Program-made: the position numbers and the translations under genes
Shown: positions 45,687 through 57,158 of the stretch, piece by piece
Layout: each line of letters begins with the position of its first letter
Position numbering within the stretch: position 1 is the stretch's first letter
NCBI RefSeq assembly: GCF_032854445.1
Contig: NC_088303.1
Coordinates: forward strand, 503,501-567,500
Source: Liolophura sinensis
Taxonomy: Eukaryota > Mollusca > Polyplacophora > Chitonida > Chitonidae
DNA length: 64,000 nucleotides
Reading direction: 5' to 3'
The notes under the pieces: model-generated
The model's database searches: none
The model's input: the letters and a program-made list of their open reading frames with translations, nothing else
What the model was told of the DNA's origin: nothing

Positions 45687-47078
45687 AACGACAGAGTTCA
45701 GAAATTTAATGAACCCCGTAACACTTGAGCCGTATCATCCCAGAAAGACGTTTCGCTGAAAATCGGGTGGTAAGTATTTTAAGCCGTTCTCAAGATTATT
45801 TCACTTACTTGTGTAAGGGTACCACTATCGGAGAGTAAAGATGAGAAACAACTGGCTTATTTAACTCTCAGATCAGAGATAGACCTTACACAAGATCAAA
45901 CAAAGAAACACGAAGACGGTTGAATAAGTTCAATGCATATATTATAACAAAATAGACAAATAATTCAACTGACAATAATATACATAGCGTCTAAATTCGG
46001 GTGGAATACTTCTCAATCTACGGATGATAGTCCGATGAATGGTTTATTCCCAAACTGCCTGTGAATGTGTAACTTCTCAGGGCGAACGGATTGACAGTAG
46101 CGTCCGTGATGCCAAGCTGTCGATATGTGTTTCCTCCGAAATATACCCAAAGTCACTTTCAGCGTAAACTGGCATGAAATGTACGCAATAGCACAATGAG
46201 ACAATGAGCGATACAACCTCTAAAATGACGTCTCCAAAACACAGCAAGTGACAAAACACAAGCTCACAAAGTGCTGCGTACAGAAAATGGAATACAAATG
46301 ACGAATATCGAAAGGCGTGAAAGCCGCTATCTCCAAATCGAGCAAGCCTTCACAGTGAATGAAAGTCAATGTGACTGCTCTCAAATGGACTTGAGTAAAT
46401 AACTGCTCACAAGCAGACCTGAATAAATGACTGCGAGCTTCACAACTTCATCGTTCACATTTATAGACTAACGTAAAAGAAAATTCTGGATGGTTTCTGG
46501 ATGGTTTCATCGTAAACATGTTTACCAAGCCAACACATATTTCCAGAATGTACGCTCTGTTTACTCTGTTGACACTAAACTCATAAACGCATAAGCCTCG
46601 GGAACGCTCGACTGAATTACAGTACAGGCTATTACATACACAGAGGAGGAAATGTGAGTCAGGCACTGACAAATAAAAAAAATAAAAATAATACAACGTA
46701 ACACATGACAGCCGCCTGAGTCATAGTGGGGGGGGGGGGGACGGGGGGGACCTGTTCATATAAAGACCACGATGTATAATTTAACAAGACATACACACTC
46801 GACTAGGCAATGCACAGGATAAACAAATTCCTATAAAGTCCACATGCCTAAAGGACAACCTGTTTTGGTTATTACAGGGGATCAGAATACTTTAATGCTG
46901 CCATCAGTGCCGTGTAAAACACTATTCAAAATTTGCTAACAGGATTTAATATTTCCAATCCAATACCATTAGCAACAGTAAGGGTTCGTTCAGGACCTCG
47001 TTTAAAACAGTTCATTTAAAAACACAGCTAATTTTAGAATTCTAATCTGAATGAAGAACAGGATCGAAGTATGCTTAC
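45687..47078. other. Receptor intron; G-tract only
   Basis: Unique sequence with a weak SINE-tail echo at 45770-45815 and a (G)13 run at about 46728-46740. No exon seen. Confidence 0.5.
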
Positions 47079-47272
47079 CTGTTTCATTGCTGTCACATAT
47101 ATAAATTCTTCCGTCCGCTCCGTCGGCGATATACATTTGGTGTGTCTCTGGATTCAGGAGAATGGAATTCGGCCACGTAAGGCCATCCTCAAAAACAGTC
47201 ACGACATTCTCTCCGGCCAGGGTGGCTCCTCGAATCTTTCCATCGGCACCACATTCTGACCAGTATAACATC
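47079..47272 (-). CDS. Receptor exon: third propeller, two blades
   Basis: Acceptor TTTGAATCCTTAG, donor ACAG|GTAAGC; phases 2 in, 1 out. It encodes MLYWSECGADGKIRGATLAG, then LTWPNSILL and QMYIADGADGRIY, textbook LDL-receptor class B repeats. Confidence 0.9.
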
Positions 47273-47419
47273 CTAAGGATTCAAACCATAAAATGTTAAA
47301 ACTGCATCAGTAAATGCAGCTGAGTAAATGATGTTTGCACGGAAATTTAGATGCTTGCATTCAATGAAACAATGTTTGATTTGGACCAAGGATCTAATCT
47401 AACTGTGAGCTACACACTT

Positions 47420-47505
47420 TATTTTATATGTATTTATTTATTTATTTGTTTAGTTAATTGGTGTTTTACGCCATACCCTACATGTACTCCGTTATAGCCG
47501 ACAAG
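47420..47505 (-). mobile_element. SINE tail fragment
   Basis: TATTTATTTATTTATTTG then TTAATTGGTGTTTTACGCC; ends within ~70 bases. Confidence 0.75.
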
Positions 47506-47569
47506 TAACATTTGATATAAATTGATTTTAGGCAGAATGGTACATTGTCTTTTTCCACTATTGACTTAC

Positions 47570-47836
47570 TTAGCATATTCATCAACAATTAAGGCCCTTG
47601 GCTGCTGGAGTCCCTTGATAAGCTGACGGTAGGTGGCGTTGCTCCCGGAAGTGTCCATCGCACAAATGAGCCCTTCCGCGTAGCTTGTCCACAGGAGTCG
47701 TTTTGGATTGGTCACCTTGTCCAAGGATAAGCTGTCTATAACCTGGGGGTGACGACGGGACATCGGCGGAAGGTCTCTGCTGTCAAAAAACCGCCACCGC
47801 TTATTTGTCCCGGTATTCTTTACGTATATAGAGCCC
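47570..47836 (-). CDS. Receptor exon: third propeller
   Basis: Acceptor TTTGCTTTACTAG, donor CTAA|GTAAGT; phases 2 in, 2 out. Junction with the previous exon gives SDGNRGSIYVKN. It continues to PKRLLWTSYAEGLICAMD and QQPRALIVDEYAK, matching YWTD and P-x-x-I-x-V-D patterns. Confidence 0.88.
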
Positions 47837-48472
47837 CTAGTAAAGCAAACATACACAGCACACTTTTGGTGATACGATTAAGACACATGATAAAACAGTC
47901 GATGAACTGGGATTCAACCTGCAGGCAATTTGCCTAAATGGCGAGAGCAAAATAATAGAACAGAGTGAGTGCTTGGGGTTTAACGTCGTATAATAGAACA
48001 GAAAATACAGTCGTACTTTAACTCAAGAAAATACGGCTGTACATTATGTTATTGAGAAATATAATAAATATATATTGGTCATATGGTGATGAAATAAGAA
48101 AAGCAGTCAGTTGTACATTGGTAAAATTTTGAATTTTGGGAATTTACTTAAAGATAGAATAGAAAATAAAACAATAGAATATAGGCAAAGTAGGCCTATA
48201 TGGAAAAGACACTGTTTAACGTCCGCCTTTAAACATGAACTCTAGTTCACAAAGGAGCTGTTGTCATCGGCAATTATAAACACACGTTCATAAAATCATA
48301 GGAACTTACAAATAGGAAACATTTTTTCTCCTGTTATTTCATGTTTGTCCATTTTCTGATAAACGGCTAGAACATAAATATAAGCGGTTGTTGGAATGAC
48401 ATGTGTGTTATTATTTCTTGCATAGTTTGACCGGTTTCATTCCCTGCATAATAATCATTTCGACAGAGGTAC
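47837..48472. other. Receptor intron; nothing specific seen
   Basis: AT-rich unique sequence. Confidence 0.5.
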
Positions 48473-48656
48473 CTGTTTCCATCGGAAAAGTACAAAAGAT
48501 CTGTATCGGTATCGTACGCCAGACCCACTATGTTACTGTCTCGGAAGGCCCGCTGATAGATGGTATGCACGGTAGGTGGAACAGCGAAAGAGGATTGCCA
48601 GTATGGGAAAAGCTTGATACTATCCACATCCGCAAACATCACAGACATGGGAGGTT
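48473..48656 (-). CDS. Receptor exon: start of third propeller
   Basis: Acceptor CCCTGTGGCTCAG, donor ACAG|GTACCT; phases 1 in, 2 out. It encodes EPPMSVMFADVDSIKLF, then NIVGLAYDTDTDLLYFSDG. The donor is unusual at +3 to +6 but is the only one that keeps phase with the next exon. Confidence 0.84.
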
Positions 48657-48699
48657 CTGAGCCACAGGGAATGAATGAATGAAGCAATATGAATTAGGC

Positions 48700-49700
48700 A
48701 CTATTTTGATCACAGTTACACATAGAGGGCGAAGGCTACAATAATTAAGACATTGGCGTTATTGTGAGCAGAGTTCCACATGAAGGATGAAGGCTACAAT
48801 AATTATGACTTCGGCACTATTTTGATCACAGTTACACATAGAGGGCGAAGGCTACAATAATTAAGACATTGGCGTTATTGTGAGCAGAGTTCCATATAAA
48901 GGATGAAGGCTACAATAATTATGACTTCGGCACTATTTTGATCACAGTCACACATAGAGGGCGAAGGCTACAATAATTAAGACATTGGCGTTATTGTGAG
49001 CAGAGTTCCATATAAAGGATGAAGGCTACAATAATTATGACTTCGGCACTATTTTGATCACAGTCACACATAGAGGGCGAAGGCTAAAATAATTAAGACA
49101 TTGGCGTTATTGTGAGCAGAGTTCCATATAAAGGATGAAGGCTACAATAATTATGACTTCGGCACTATTTTGATCACAGTCACACATAGAGGGCGAAGGC
49201 TACAATAATTCAGACATTGGCGTTATTGTGAGCAGAGTTCCATATAAAGGATGAAGGCTACAATAATTATGACTTTGGCACTTTTTTGATCACAGTTTCT
49301 CATAGAGGGCGAAGGCTACAAAAATTATGACTTTGGCACTACTTTGATAGAGGATGAAGGATACAATGAATATGACTTTCACAGTATTTTGACCTTCGTT
49401 CCACTTGGAGGATAAAGGCTACAAGAAATAAGACATAGGCTGTATCTTGACTACAGTTCCACGTGGAGGATAAAGGCCACAATAAATACGACTTTGACGG
49501 TATTTTGAACACAGTTCCACATGGAGGATGAAAGTTACAATGAAAATGACTTTGGCAGTGTATTGACCACAGTTCACCACAGAGGATGAAGGATACATTG
49601 ACAGTATTTTGACCTTCGTGCCACATGGAGGATAAAGGCTACAAGACGGTATTTTAAGCACAGTTCCACATGGAGAATGAAGGCAGAGTGCAGTGACTAT
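48700..49700. repeat. Minisatellite, 116-bp unit made of two ~58-bp halves (receptor intron)
   Basis: CATAGAGGGCGAAGGCTACA occurs at 48721, 48837 and 48953 and on, an exact 116-bp period to about 49310. Each unit contains two related halves (AAGGCTACAATAATTA twice). From 49310 to 49700 it decays into ~60-bp units with GTTCCACATGGAGGATGAAG. Confidence 0.93.
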
Positions 49701-50134
49701 CCACATAAAAGGAACGGTGTTCCGACATGAGAAACAATAACAAAGTTAACGCCTCATTCTATTTATTCATCCTACTCAGCTGAGCCTAGATAACAACCTT
49801 TAGATCATATTGACCGTGTTTAACATCTCTAGCTAGGCCAGGCAAAAACCGCAGTGGCATATTCACGAATATACCTTTGTGCAGTTTAAACAAGGTTATT
49901 GACTTTAACATGTAGATGTGCATCATGTACATACAGGTAATACATACAGGTAACACATACAGGTAACACATACAGGTATGAATCCACGAGCTTTTCAGGC
50001 AAGGATTCCGCTCATGAATAGTGTGGATTCAGTCCGCCACTGATAAACCTGACAACTATCACATAGGTAAATAATGCTGGAGTATGGCATTAAACAACTG
50101 TCAAATAAATAAATCTAGTTATTTTGAAATTTAC
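49701..50134. other. Receptor intron; weak SINE-tail echo
   Basis: A few TACAGGTAACACA copies lie at 49935-49975, and a GTATGGCATTAAACAACTGT then CAAATAAATAAAT tail-like word at about 50083-50113. Otherwise unassigned. Confidence 0.4.
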
Positions 50135-50281
50135 CGTCACATGACAGCGTTTCTGAATTGAACACGTGCCTTCCCCCCACAGGACAGAGACAGGTGTTTG
50201 TGGGTGAACTAGGGGCGCCCTCTGCCGTGCGGACACAATCCCCGAAACAATTAGTCCCGTCTGTACTGCACACTTCAATCT
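50135..50281 (-). CDS. Receptor exon: second EGF module
   Basis: Acceptor TTCATTTCAG, donor GACG|GTAAAT; phases 1 in, 1 out. It encodes EIEVCSTDGTNCFGDCVRT, then TNTCLCPVGG and LSCDG. Six cysteines space as C-x6-C-x3-C-x16-C-x-C-x14-C; the third gap is longer than usual for LRP EGF modules. Confidence 0.86.
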
Positions 50282-50439
50282 CTGAAATGAATGGGAAATG
50301 TGGATAAATACTGGGAATAATTGACGAAGACACTAAACCGGTCTGACTTTACTCGGGAAATAGTAGCGACATTGTCACATGGAAAATAGAAACATAAAAT
50401 AATAAAAAATAATTTTTAACATAAAATCATCTTACCTGG

Positions 50440-52868
50440 ACAGATTCCTTTTGTCGTGTATAATATCATCTTAACTGTCCATGAAACATTTTCTTGCGTA
50501 CAAAATAGTCTTACCTGTCCATGATATCTCTTGTCGTGTATAAAATCCCCTTACCTGTCCATATTACCTTTTGTTTGCGTATAAAATCATCTTACCTGTC
50601 CATAATACATTTTCTTATGTACAAATTTATCCAACCTCTCTATAATACCTTTTGTTTGCGCATAAAAGCATCTTACCTGTCCATAATACATTTTCCTGTG
50701 TACAAAAATCGTCTTACCTGTCCATGATACCTTTTGTCATGTATAAAATCGTCTTACCTGTCCATGATACCTTTTGTCGTGTATAAAATCATCTTACCTG
50801 TCCATGATACCTTTTGTCGTGTATAAAATCGTCTTACCTGTCCATGGTACCTTTTGTCGTGTATAAAATCGTCTTACCTGTCCATGGTACCTTTTGTCGT
50901 GTATAAAATCGTCCTACCTGTCCATGATACCTTTTGTCATGTATAAAATCGTCTTACCTGTTCATGATACCTTTTGTCATGTATAAAATCGTCTTACCTG
51001 CCCACGATATCTTTTGTCGTGTATAAAATCAACTTACCTGTCAATGATACCTTTTGTCGTGTACAATATCATCTTAACTCTTCGTGATACCTTTTGTTCT
51101 ATATGGAATCATCTTAGTTGCCCATAACGTCTTTTAAAAAAAAAAAAGCAACGTACCTGTCTATTATGCCTTTTGTCGTGTACAAAATCACCTGTCTTTT
51201 GTCGCGTTTAAAATCATCTTATCTGTTCGTGATAAATTTTCTCGCATATAAAATCATCTTCGTTTAGTCGTGTTTAGAACCATCTTAACTCTTCATGGCA
51301 CCTTTTGTTGTGTATCGAATCATTTTACTTGCCCAGGATGTGTTTTCTCACATATAAAATCAACTTACCTGTACATGATACCTTTTGTCATGTATGAAAT
51401 CATCTTACCTGTCAATGATACCTTCTGTCATATATAAAATCATCTTAACTGTCAATGATACCTTTTGTCATGTATAAAATCATCTTTCCTGTCCATGATA
51501 GCTTTTGTCATGTATAAAATCATCTTACCTGTCAATGATACCTTTTGTTGTGTATAAAATCATCTTACCTGTCAATGATACCTTTTGTTGTGTATGAAAT
51601 CATCTTACCTGTCAATGATACCTTTTGTTGTGTATAAAATCATCTTTCCTGTCCATGATAGCTTTTGTCATGTATGAAATCATCTTACCTGTCCATGATA
51701 CCTTCTGTCATGTATAAAATCATCTTACCTGTCAATGATACCTTTTGTTGTGTATAAAATCATCTTTCCTGTCCATGATAGCTTTTGTCATGTATAAAAT
51801 CATCTTACCTGTCAATGATACCTTTTGTTGTGTATAAAATCATTTTACCCGCCCATCATGTCCTTTGTTGCGTTTAAAAATATCCTACTGGATAATTTTG
51901 TTGTGTATTGAATCATCTTTCTTGCATATGATGTCTTTTATCGCGTATAAAATCATCTTACCTGTTAATGATACTTTTTGTCGTATATAAAATCATCTTA
52001 ACTTGACATAATACCTTCTGTATAAAATCATTTTAGCCGCCCATGGTACCTTTTGTTGTGTATGGAATCATCTAAGTTGCCCATGGTGTCTTATGTCACG
52101 TTTAAAATCATCTTACCTGTTCATAACACCTTTTGTCGTGTATAAAATCATCTTACCTGTCAATGATACCTTTTGTCGTGTATAAAATCATCTTACCTGT
52201 CAGTGATACTTTTTGTTTTGTATGAAATCATCTTTCTTGCCCATGAAGTTTTTTGTAGTGTATAAAATCATCTTACCTGTCAATGATACCTTCTGTCGTG
52301 TATAAAATCATCTTATCTGTCAATGATACTTTTTGTTGTGTATGAAATCATCTTAACTGTCAATGATACCTTTTGTTGTGTATAAAATCATCTTACCTGC
52401 CAATGATACTTTTTGTTGTGTATGAAATCATCTTTCTTGCCCATGAAGTTTTTTTTGTAGTGTATAAAATCATCTTACCTGTCAATGATACCTTCTGTCG
52501 TGTATAAAATCATCTTACCTGTCAATGATACTTTTTGTTTTTTATGAAATCATCTTACCTGTCAATGATACCTTTTGTTGTGTATAAAATCATCTTACCT
52601 GCCAATGATACCTTTTGTCGTGTATAAAAACATCTTAACCCTTCATGATACCTTTTGTTGTGTATAAAAATCATCTTACCTGTCAATGATACCTTTTGTT
52701 ATGTATAAAATCATCTTACCTGTCCATGATACCTTTTGTTCTGTATAGAATCATCTTAGTCGCCCATCATGTCTTTTGTCCTGTATACAATCAGCTTACC
52801 TGTCAATAATATCTTTTGTCGTGTACAAAATCATTTTACCTGTCCATGATACCTCTTGTCGTGTATAC
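50440..52868 (-). repeat. Exon-seeded minisatellite, ~40-bp unit x ~60, each with a consensus splice donor on the gene strand
   Basis: On the plus strand the unit is TCATCTTACCTGTCCATGAT followed by ACCTTTTGTCGTGTATAAAA. On the minus (gene) strand this is TATCATGGACAG|GTAAGATG, a near-perfect 5' splice site. The unit matches the 3' end of the adjoining exon (52840-52868) plus its donor. The coding end is the first unit. The array fills nearly the whole 2.56-kb intron. Confidence 0.93.
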
Positions 52869-53002
52869 TTGATTTTGTCGGCGCTCAAGTGGTTTTGTAG
52901 CACGCTGATAGTACCAGATTTTCTCTCATATGACATAACGGAATTTTCCACCTGGTCCGTCCAAAATAAAGAAAATCCCATTGAAGTAACATCGGCAGCA
53001 CC
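52840..53002 (-). CDS. Receptor exon: last blade of second propeller; 3' end lies in the first repeat unit
   Basis: Acceptor CTTGTTTACAG (phase 0). It encodes SLFWTDQVENSVMSYER and SADKIKYTRQEVSWT. The donor GGACAG|GTAAAA at 52840 leaves phase 1, which the following EGF exon needs. An earlier GTATAC at 52868 would leave phase 2 and does not fit. The last ~29 coding bases therefore belong to the repeat unit. Confidence 0.78.
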
Positions 53003-53118
53003 CTGTAAACAAGTTGAAGCCGAAAGATATTCAGAGTGGTAAGCAATTAGTACGCAGAACAATATTGAATGTTTTCAAATTGAAGATTATTCATTGACAG
53101 ACCTCGCACAGAACATAC

Positions 53119-53380
53119 CGTCAGTGAGATTTCAAGTCGTCGAGTCTTGAGATTACTGCCCAGATTAACAAGGGAAATCTCATACACGCACCATGATTGG
53201 TCTGAGGATGTCAGATCAGATGCGACAAAATATAAAGCGGAATTAGACGAGCTGATGGAGATGGAGTTTATTTGGATGTCGCCGTTGATGTCCAAAATTA
53301 TTTTCTTCTGTTGAAAACCTGCCATGTTCATTTGCCAGAGAAAATCAGATCCGTTGTCTCTGTCAGCGAAGTACACCAGT
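53119..53380 (-). CDS. Receptor exon: second propeller, blades 4-5
   Basis: Acceptor TTTAATTTCAG, donor GACG|GTATGT; phases 2 in, 0 out. It encodes LVYFADRDNGSDFLWQMN, then SSSNSALYFVASDLTSSDQ. Confidence 0.88.
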
Positions 53381-54108
53381 CTGAAATTAAACGGAATAAG
53401 GGAATAATAGGCAATTAATAACACGATACAGTCAAACTGTTAATAATGTATTGTGTAAGTTAATGCTGTGTCTGTGGGTACTTGGGAAACCAACTCCGTC
53501 CACGTGGAGTAACTTTTCGTCTTAAATATCTTAAATCAACTGCCTGAGAGCAAAAATCAGTGAATTTGGTTTTCAAGCAGCAGATACGTTTTAGAGTTTC
53601 AGGGAATGATGGACAGACGGCTTAGTAAGGAGACTATTTCCTTGCATAGAACATCCAGAGACACGGTAAAACTAATGGTTCAACACCCTGAAATGCGAGG
53701 GGCTTAGGCGGGTTATAATCAATATGGCATTCTGATACTGGTAATTTGGTAGTCTGTTAGGCCTGTGTTTTACCGGCTTTATTTACCGTTTATATGTTAT
53801 TTTTTACTTATTCCTTTGGAAACTGTTTTTGGTTGTGTTAGAAATGGGTCTTGGGATTATCGACTTGAGTGGTTCACGAAAGCTGGACTTGATGTTTGGG
53901 TTTTCAAAGCATATTGTTGTTATTAAGTTTGCAGAACAATACATAAGAGTTGTACTGTATACATTGTTGGCTTTCTTTTCCTTTAAACCAAGTGTAAACG
54001 GTCCACAATGATGAAACCGTCCGTGCAATGTTGAAGCGAACTACACATGAACAAACATCACAACAGACACGTGTTTCGCTTCCTCCACAGATGGGCTTAG
54101 ACCCGTAC
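53381..54108. other. Receptor intron; nothing specific seen
   Basis: Unique sequence; apparent frames near 53829-54028 lack domain features. Confidence 0.5.
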
Positions 54109-54289
54109 CCATGTAGCAGGTCCAGTGACAGGGCATGGGGTTTCGTCGCCATGTTGGTAAGGATGTAGCGGCTTCGATCTCTCAGATTCACCATTTCCAC
54201 TTTGTGCCACGAGTAGACCGAACCGTTACACATTACAATGCCGTAGTTCGTGAAGTACAGGTGTCTCTGCGCGTAATCCACAGCCAGAT
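54109..54289 (-). CDS. Receptor exon: second propeller, blade 3
   Basis: Acceptor TTCCATGTCAG, donor CATGG|GTACGG; phases 1 in, 2 out. It encodes DLAVDYAQRHLYFTNYG, then SRYILTNMATKPHALSLD. Confidence 0.86.
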
Positions 54290-54673
54290 CTGACATGGAA
54301 AACACATATAGCAATTTTAACATGAAGATACATTGGATTGTTCTAATGTACAGAGATATTTACTTTCACCAAAGCCTAGACTACAATGCATTGCTTTATT
54401 TTGCCTACAGTAATGTTCGCCGCTGCGATTCGTTTTCGTGCCTCTTTAAATCGATTACATTCATCATCATTTAACCTGAGTGACATTCCTAATTACTGTG
54501 TTTTGAATACACTGGAGCTGCTATTTTATATTTTCAAGCACCAAGAAAACCTCATTATATGATCAACAGATTTTCACACTTTGCCTTGATCAAAACACAA
54601 TGTTCTAAAGTAAAAACACGACACCAAGCCAGTCCAGATATATCCTCTTACCCATCAGGCCTACATCTCTTAC

Positions 54674-54782
54674 CATCAACCAAACCGACACCATCATCGG
54701 CAGACAGAAAAATTTGAGCTCCGGAACCATTAAACAGCACCCGATAAATCCTACTCTCTTTGATATCACTGTAGAAAACGGC
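54674..54782 (-). CDS. Receptor exon: second propeller, blade 2
   Basis: Acceptor TTTTCCACTTCCAG, donor GATG|GTAAGA; phases 0 in, 1 out. It encodes AVFYSDIKESRIYRVLFNG, then SADDGVGLVD. The frame is fixed by the YWTD pattern; other frames give no domain match. Confidence 0.85.
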
Positions 54783-55160
54783 CTGGAAGTGGAAAATGGA
54801 GGCTTTATTTTCCTCTTGTGTTTGGATTGTTTCTTCCTTCGATGTGTCAGTCTAAGGCAACAGCGTGGCAGAGCAAAACTGTTCCTCATGAATTTATGTC
54901 ACTATTTTTCACATCAAATTAGACTTATCCATCCGTCCATCTAATTACCTAAGGACGGACACTCGAACATCTAAGTATATGTATTAGCAGACATTTGACA
55001 ATCCTAAACTTAAATTGTAATGTAGTGTTAGGTCTTGGCAAAACTAAGTGAAGTTAACAAAATATTTCTTTTACACATACATACATACTTAAAATAATTT
55101 ATTCAGAGACCAAATATTACCTCCTTCATCAAGTCAATTTTTATAACCATAAAGACCTGC
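54783..55160 (-). other. Receptor intron with a GC donor (GC-AG intron)
   Basis: The upstream exon must end in phase 0 at GAACAG, followed by GCAGGT. A GT a few bases further leaves phase 1, which does not join. GC-AG introns are a known minor class; the exon end CAG fits the stronger exon-side match they usually need. Confidence 0.75.
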
Positions 55161-55303
55161 CTGTTCAATCGGATCGTACGCTAATCCCATTGGCTGTCTT
55201 GCTCTTCCAATCAACGTGCGCTGCATTTCGGTTGGCTTATTCAAATCGATGAAGCCAACCTCTCCATTCTTTGCCGACGTGTAAAGAAGAATTTCCGAAG
55301 GAA
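55161..55303 (-). CDS. Receptor exon: second propeller, blade 1
   Basis: Acceptor CTTTTCTGATAG, donor CAG|GCAGGT (GC type); phases 1 in, 0 out. It encodes IPSEILLYTSAKNGEVGFID, then RQPMGLAYDPIEQ. Joining to AVFYSDIK restores the normal D-x-x-x-x-x-V-[YF]-[WY]-[TS]-D spacing. Confidence 0.84.
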
Positions 55304-55559
55304 CTATCAGAAAAGGACACAAACATTTTAATCAAACAAAATGACTTCATTCGATGCAATGAGAAACAAGTGCTGCAAGACCAAAATGAAATATAGGGTA
55401 AATATAACCAGAAAGATTCGAAGACATAATAGCAAAATCGAACAGTCTGCATTTCATAAAACTTTACACCTTCGTTTTATTTTGACACGTTCGCTAAACA
55501 CGTATCTGGAATTTTGAGCATCTATGCTTGTATGGAATTGGTGGCACCGAATAAGTGCT

Positions 55560-55850
55560 TTCATTTATAATAAGCTTTGACAACACAAGTAAGCTTAACA
55601 CCACAAGTAAGCTTTGACAAAATAAGTAAGCTTTGACAACACAAGTAAAGCTCTGACAACACAAGTAAACTTTGAAAACACAAGTAAGCTTTGACAACAC
55701 GAGTAAGCTTAACACCACACGTAAGCTTTGCCAACACAAGTAAAGCCCTGACAACACAATTAAGCTTAACACCACAAGTAAGCTTTGACAACACAAGTAA
55801 GCTTTTGACAAAATAAGTAAGCTTTGACAACACAATCAAACCTCTCAAGT
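55560..55850. repeat. Short minisatellite, ~17-20-bp unit (receptor intron)
   Basis: About 15 copies of AAGCTTTGACAACACAAGT with a TTAACACCACAAG variant. Confidence 0.9.
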
Positions 55851-55977
55851 TAAGACAACAAAGGCCGCATACAATTTCACATTATCACAATGCCCAGATT
55901 TCATTCTGCAATTTCACAAAAGCGCAGCGCCCTGATTTAATTTTACAATTTCACAATACCACGGCGTCCAGACTTAC

Positions 55978-56109
55978 TTTTGCAAAGCCTATCATCAGCC
56001 AATGAGTAGCCTCCATAGGTAGGACATGTGCACTGATATCCGTACTGATCACTCGGCAAACACATATGAGAGCACGGGATGGCCTTCCTTGTACCACATG
56101 GGACAGACA
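55978..56109 (-). CDS. Receptor exon: first EGF module
   Basis: Acceptor TTTTTTCATGCAG, donor CAAAA|GTAAGT; phases 1 in, 1 out. It encodes VSVPCGTRKAIPCSHMCLPS, then YQCTCPTYGG and DDRLCK. Cysteine spacing C-x7-C-x3-C-x8-C-x-C-x11-C is as in LDL receptor/LRP EGF modules. Confidence 0.88.
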
Positions 56110-56877
56110 CTGCATGAAAAAATGAGACCCCCCCCCCCAAAGAAAATTAATAAAAAATTTTTCCTCCTCTCATAATCAAACTTATAAGTTGTTGAAAAAT
56201 CATGAGCTTGCCTATGTTAACCTTATGTAATTTAGTTTACTTATTTGTAACCTGAAATTACAACCGATTTCTAAGAGATGTTAGCAAATCAGCAAAGAAT
56301 CTGACAAATATCCCATTGTCCAATCAGCTGTCTTGAGCGTTCAATGTTATTAAATAATTCAAAGCAATGGATGGATCTCTTATTCTACTTTGTGACCATG
56401 TATAACAATGGAAACAACTCATTACTGGAGTCCACACCCGACAAACTCTAATTTGTCCCTCAACCGAGAGGAATTACACTGTCCCCTGTCAATGCAATTC
56501 AAAAGTAGTTATTGCTGCGAGTGAGTGAGTGAGTGAAATTATAAATTTGGCGTTTTCCAAGCCCTGAAAAGGGATGGGGTGCACGCCACACTTAACAGCA
56601 AGAGTAAATCTATACTACGTTACAAGAGATAACACTCAAATAAACGGGATGAAGTTATTGCTGTAGAAAAGTCTTCACGTGAAGACAAGTCGAACTGAGC
56701 AAGGAAACTACTAGCCATGTATTGACTGACAGGTCCCTGGCCAATTAGCCGCGTCTAAATCGGATAGACTTCGTTAAATAAAATCTGCGGTATGGCACGC
56801 CATATAATGCCGATGATTTTTCATAGTAACCTATATCCTATACTCAGTTTGTGGTTATATCAGTAAGTGATAAGCAC
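56110..56877. other. Receptor intron; short (GAGT)n only
   Basis: A (C)10 run lies at about 56130 and GAGTGAGTGAGTGAGT at about 56520. Otherwise unique. Confidence 0.5.
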
Positions 56878-57158
56878 CGTTGACATCTTCTTCGGTGCGC
56901 CTTGCAACAATCGCGAACAAGTCTGTACAATTCTGCAGATCCCCGACCTCCATCACACGGGATAATTCCCCATTGGTCGACAGGAGGAAGATCCGCCCAT
57001 CACGAAGCGTGGCCATGTACTGCCCACTGTCAACGGTCAGGCCAAACAAGGATGACTCATTAGTCAGGATTGACAGGTCAGAGAAAATAGCTTGCGTATC
57101 CCCGTCACCAGTGCTTGCCATCATCTTGTTTGTCCATCCGTCCACCCAAAGCAAAGAA
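56878..57158 (-). CDS. Receptor exon: first propeller, last blades
   Basis: Acceptor TTTTTTCTCTCCAG; donor AACG|GTGCTT is weak but is the one that keeps phase 1 for the EGF exon and precedes an in-frame stop. It encodes LLWVDGWTNKMMASTGDGD, then FGLTVDSGQYMATL and VGDLQNCTDLFAIVARR. Confidence 0.78.

Noticed and set aside
50440-52868. Possible CRISPR-like or recursive-splicing array
   Set aside because: Units are contiguous, without unique spacers, and the genome is eukaryotic. The AG before GTAAG lacks a polypyrimidine tract, so only a donor function is plausible.
52869-52875. GTATAC as the receptor exon donor
   Set aside because: Leaves phase 2, which makes the next EGF exon read a stop; the GTAAAA donor at 52840 fits phase 1.
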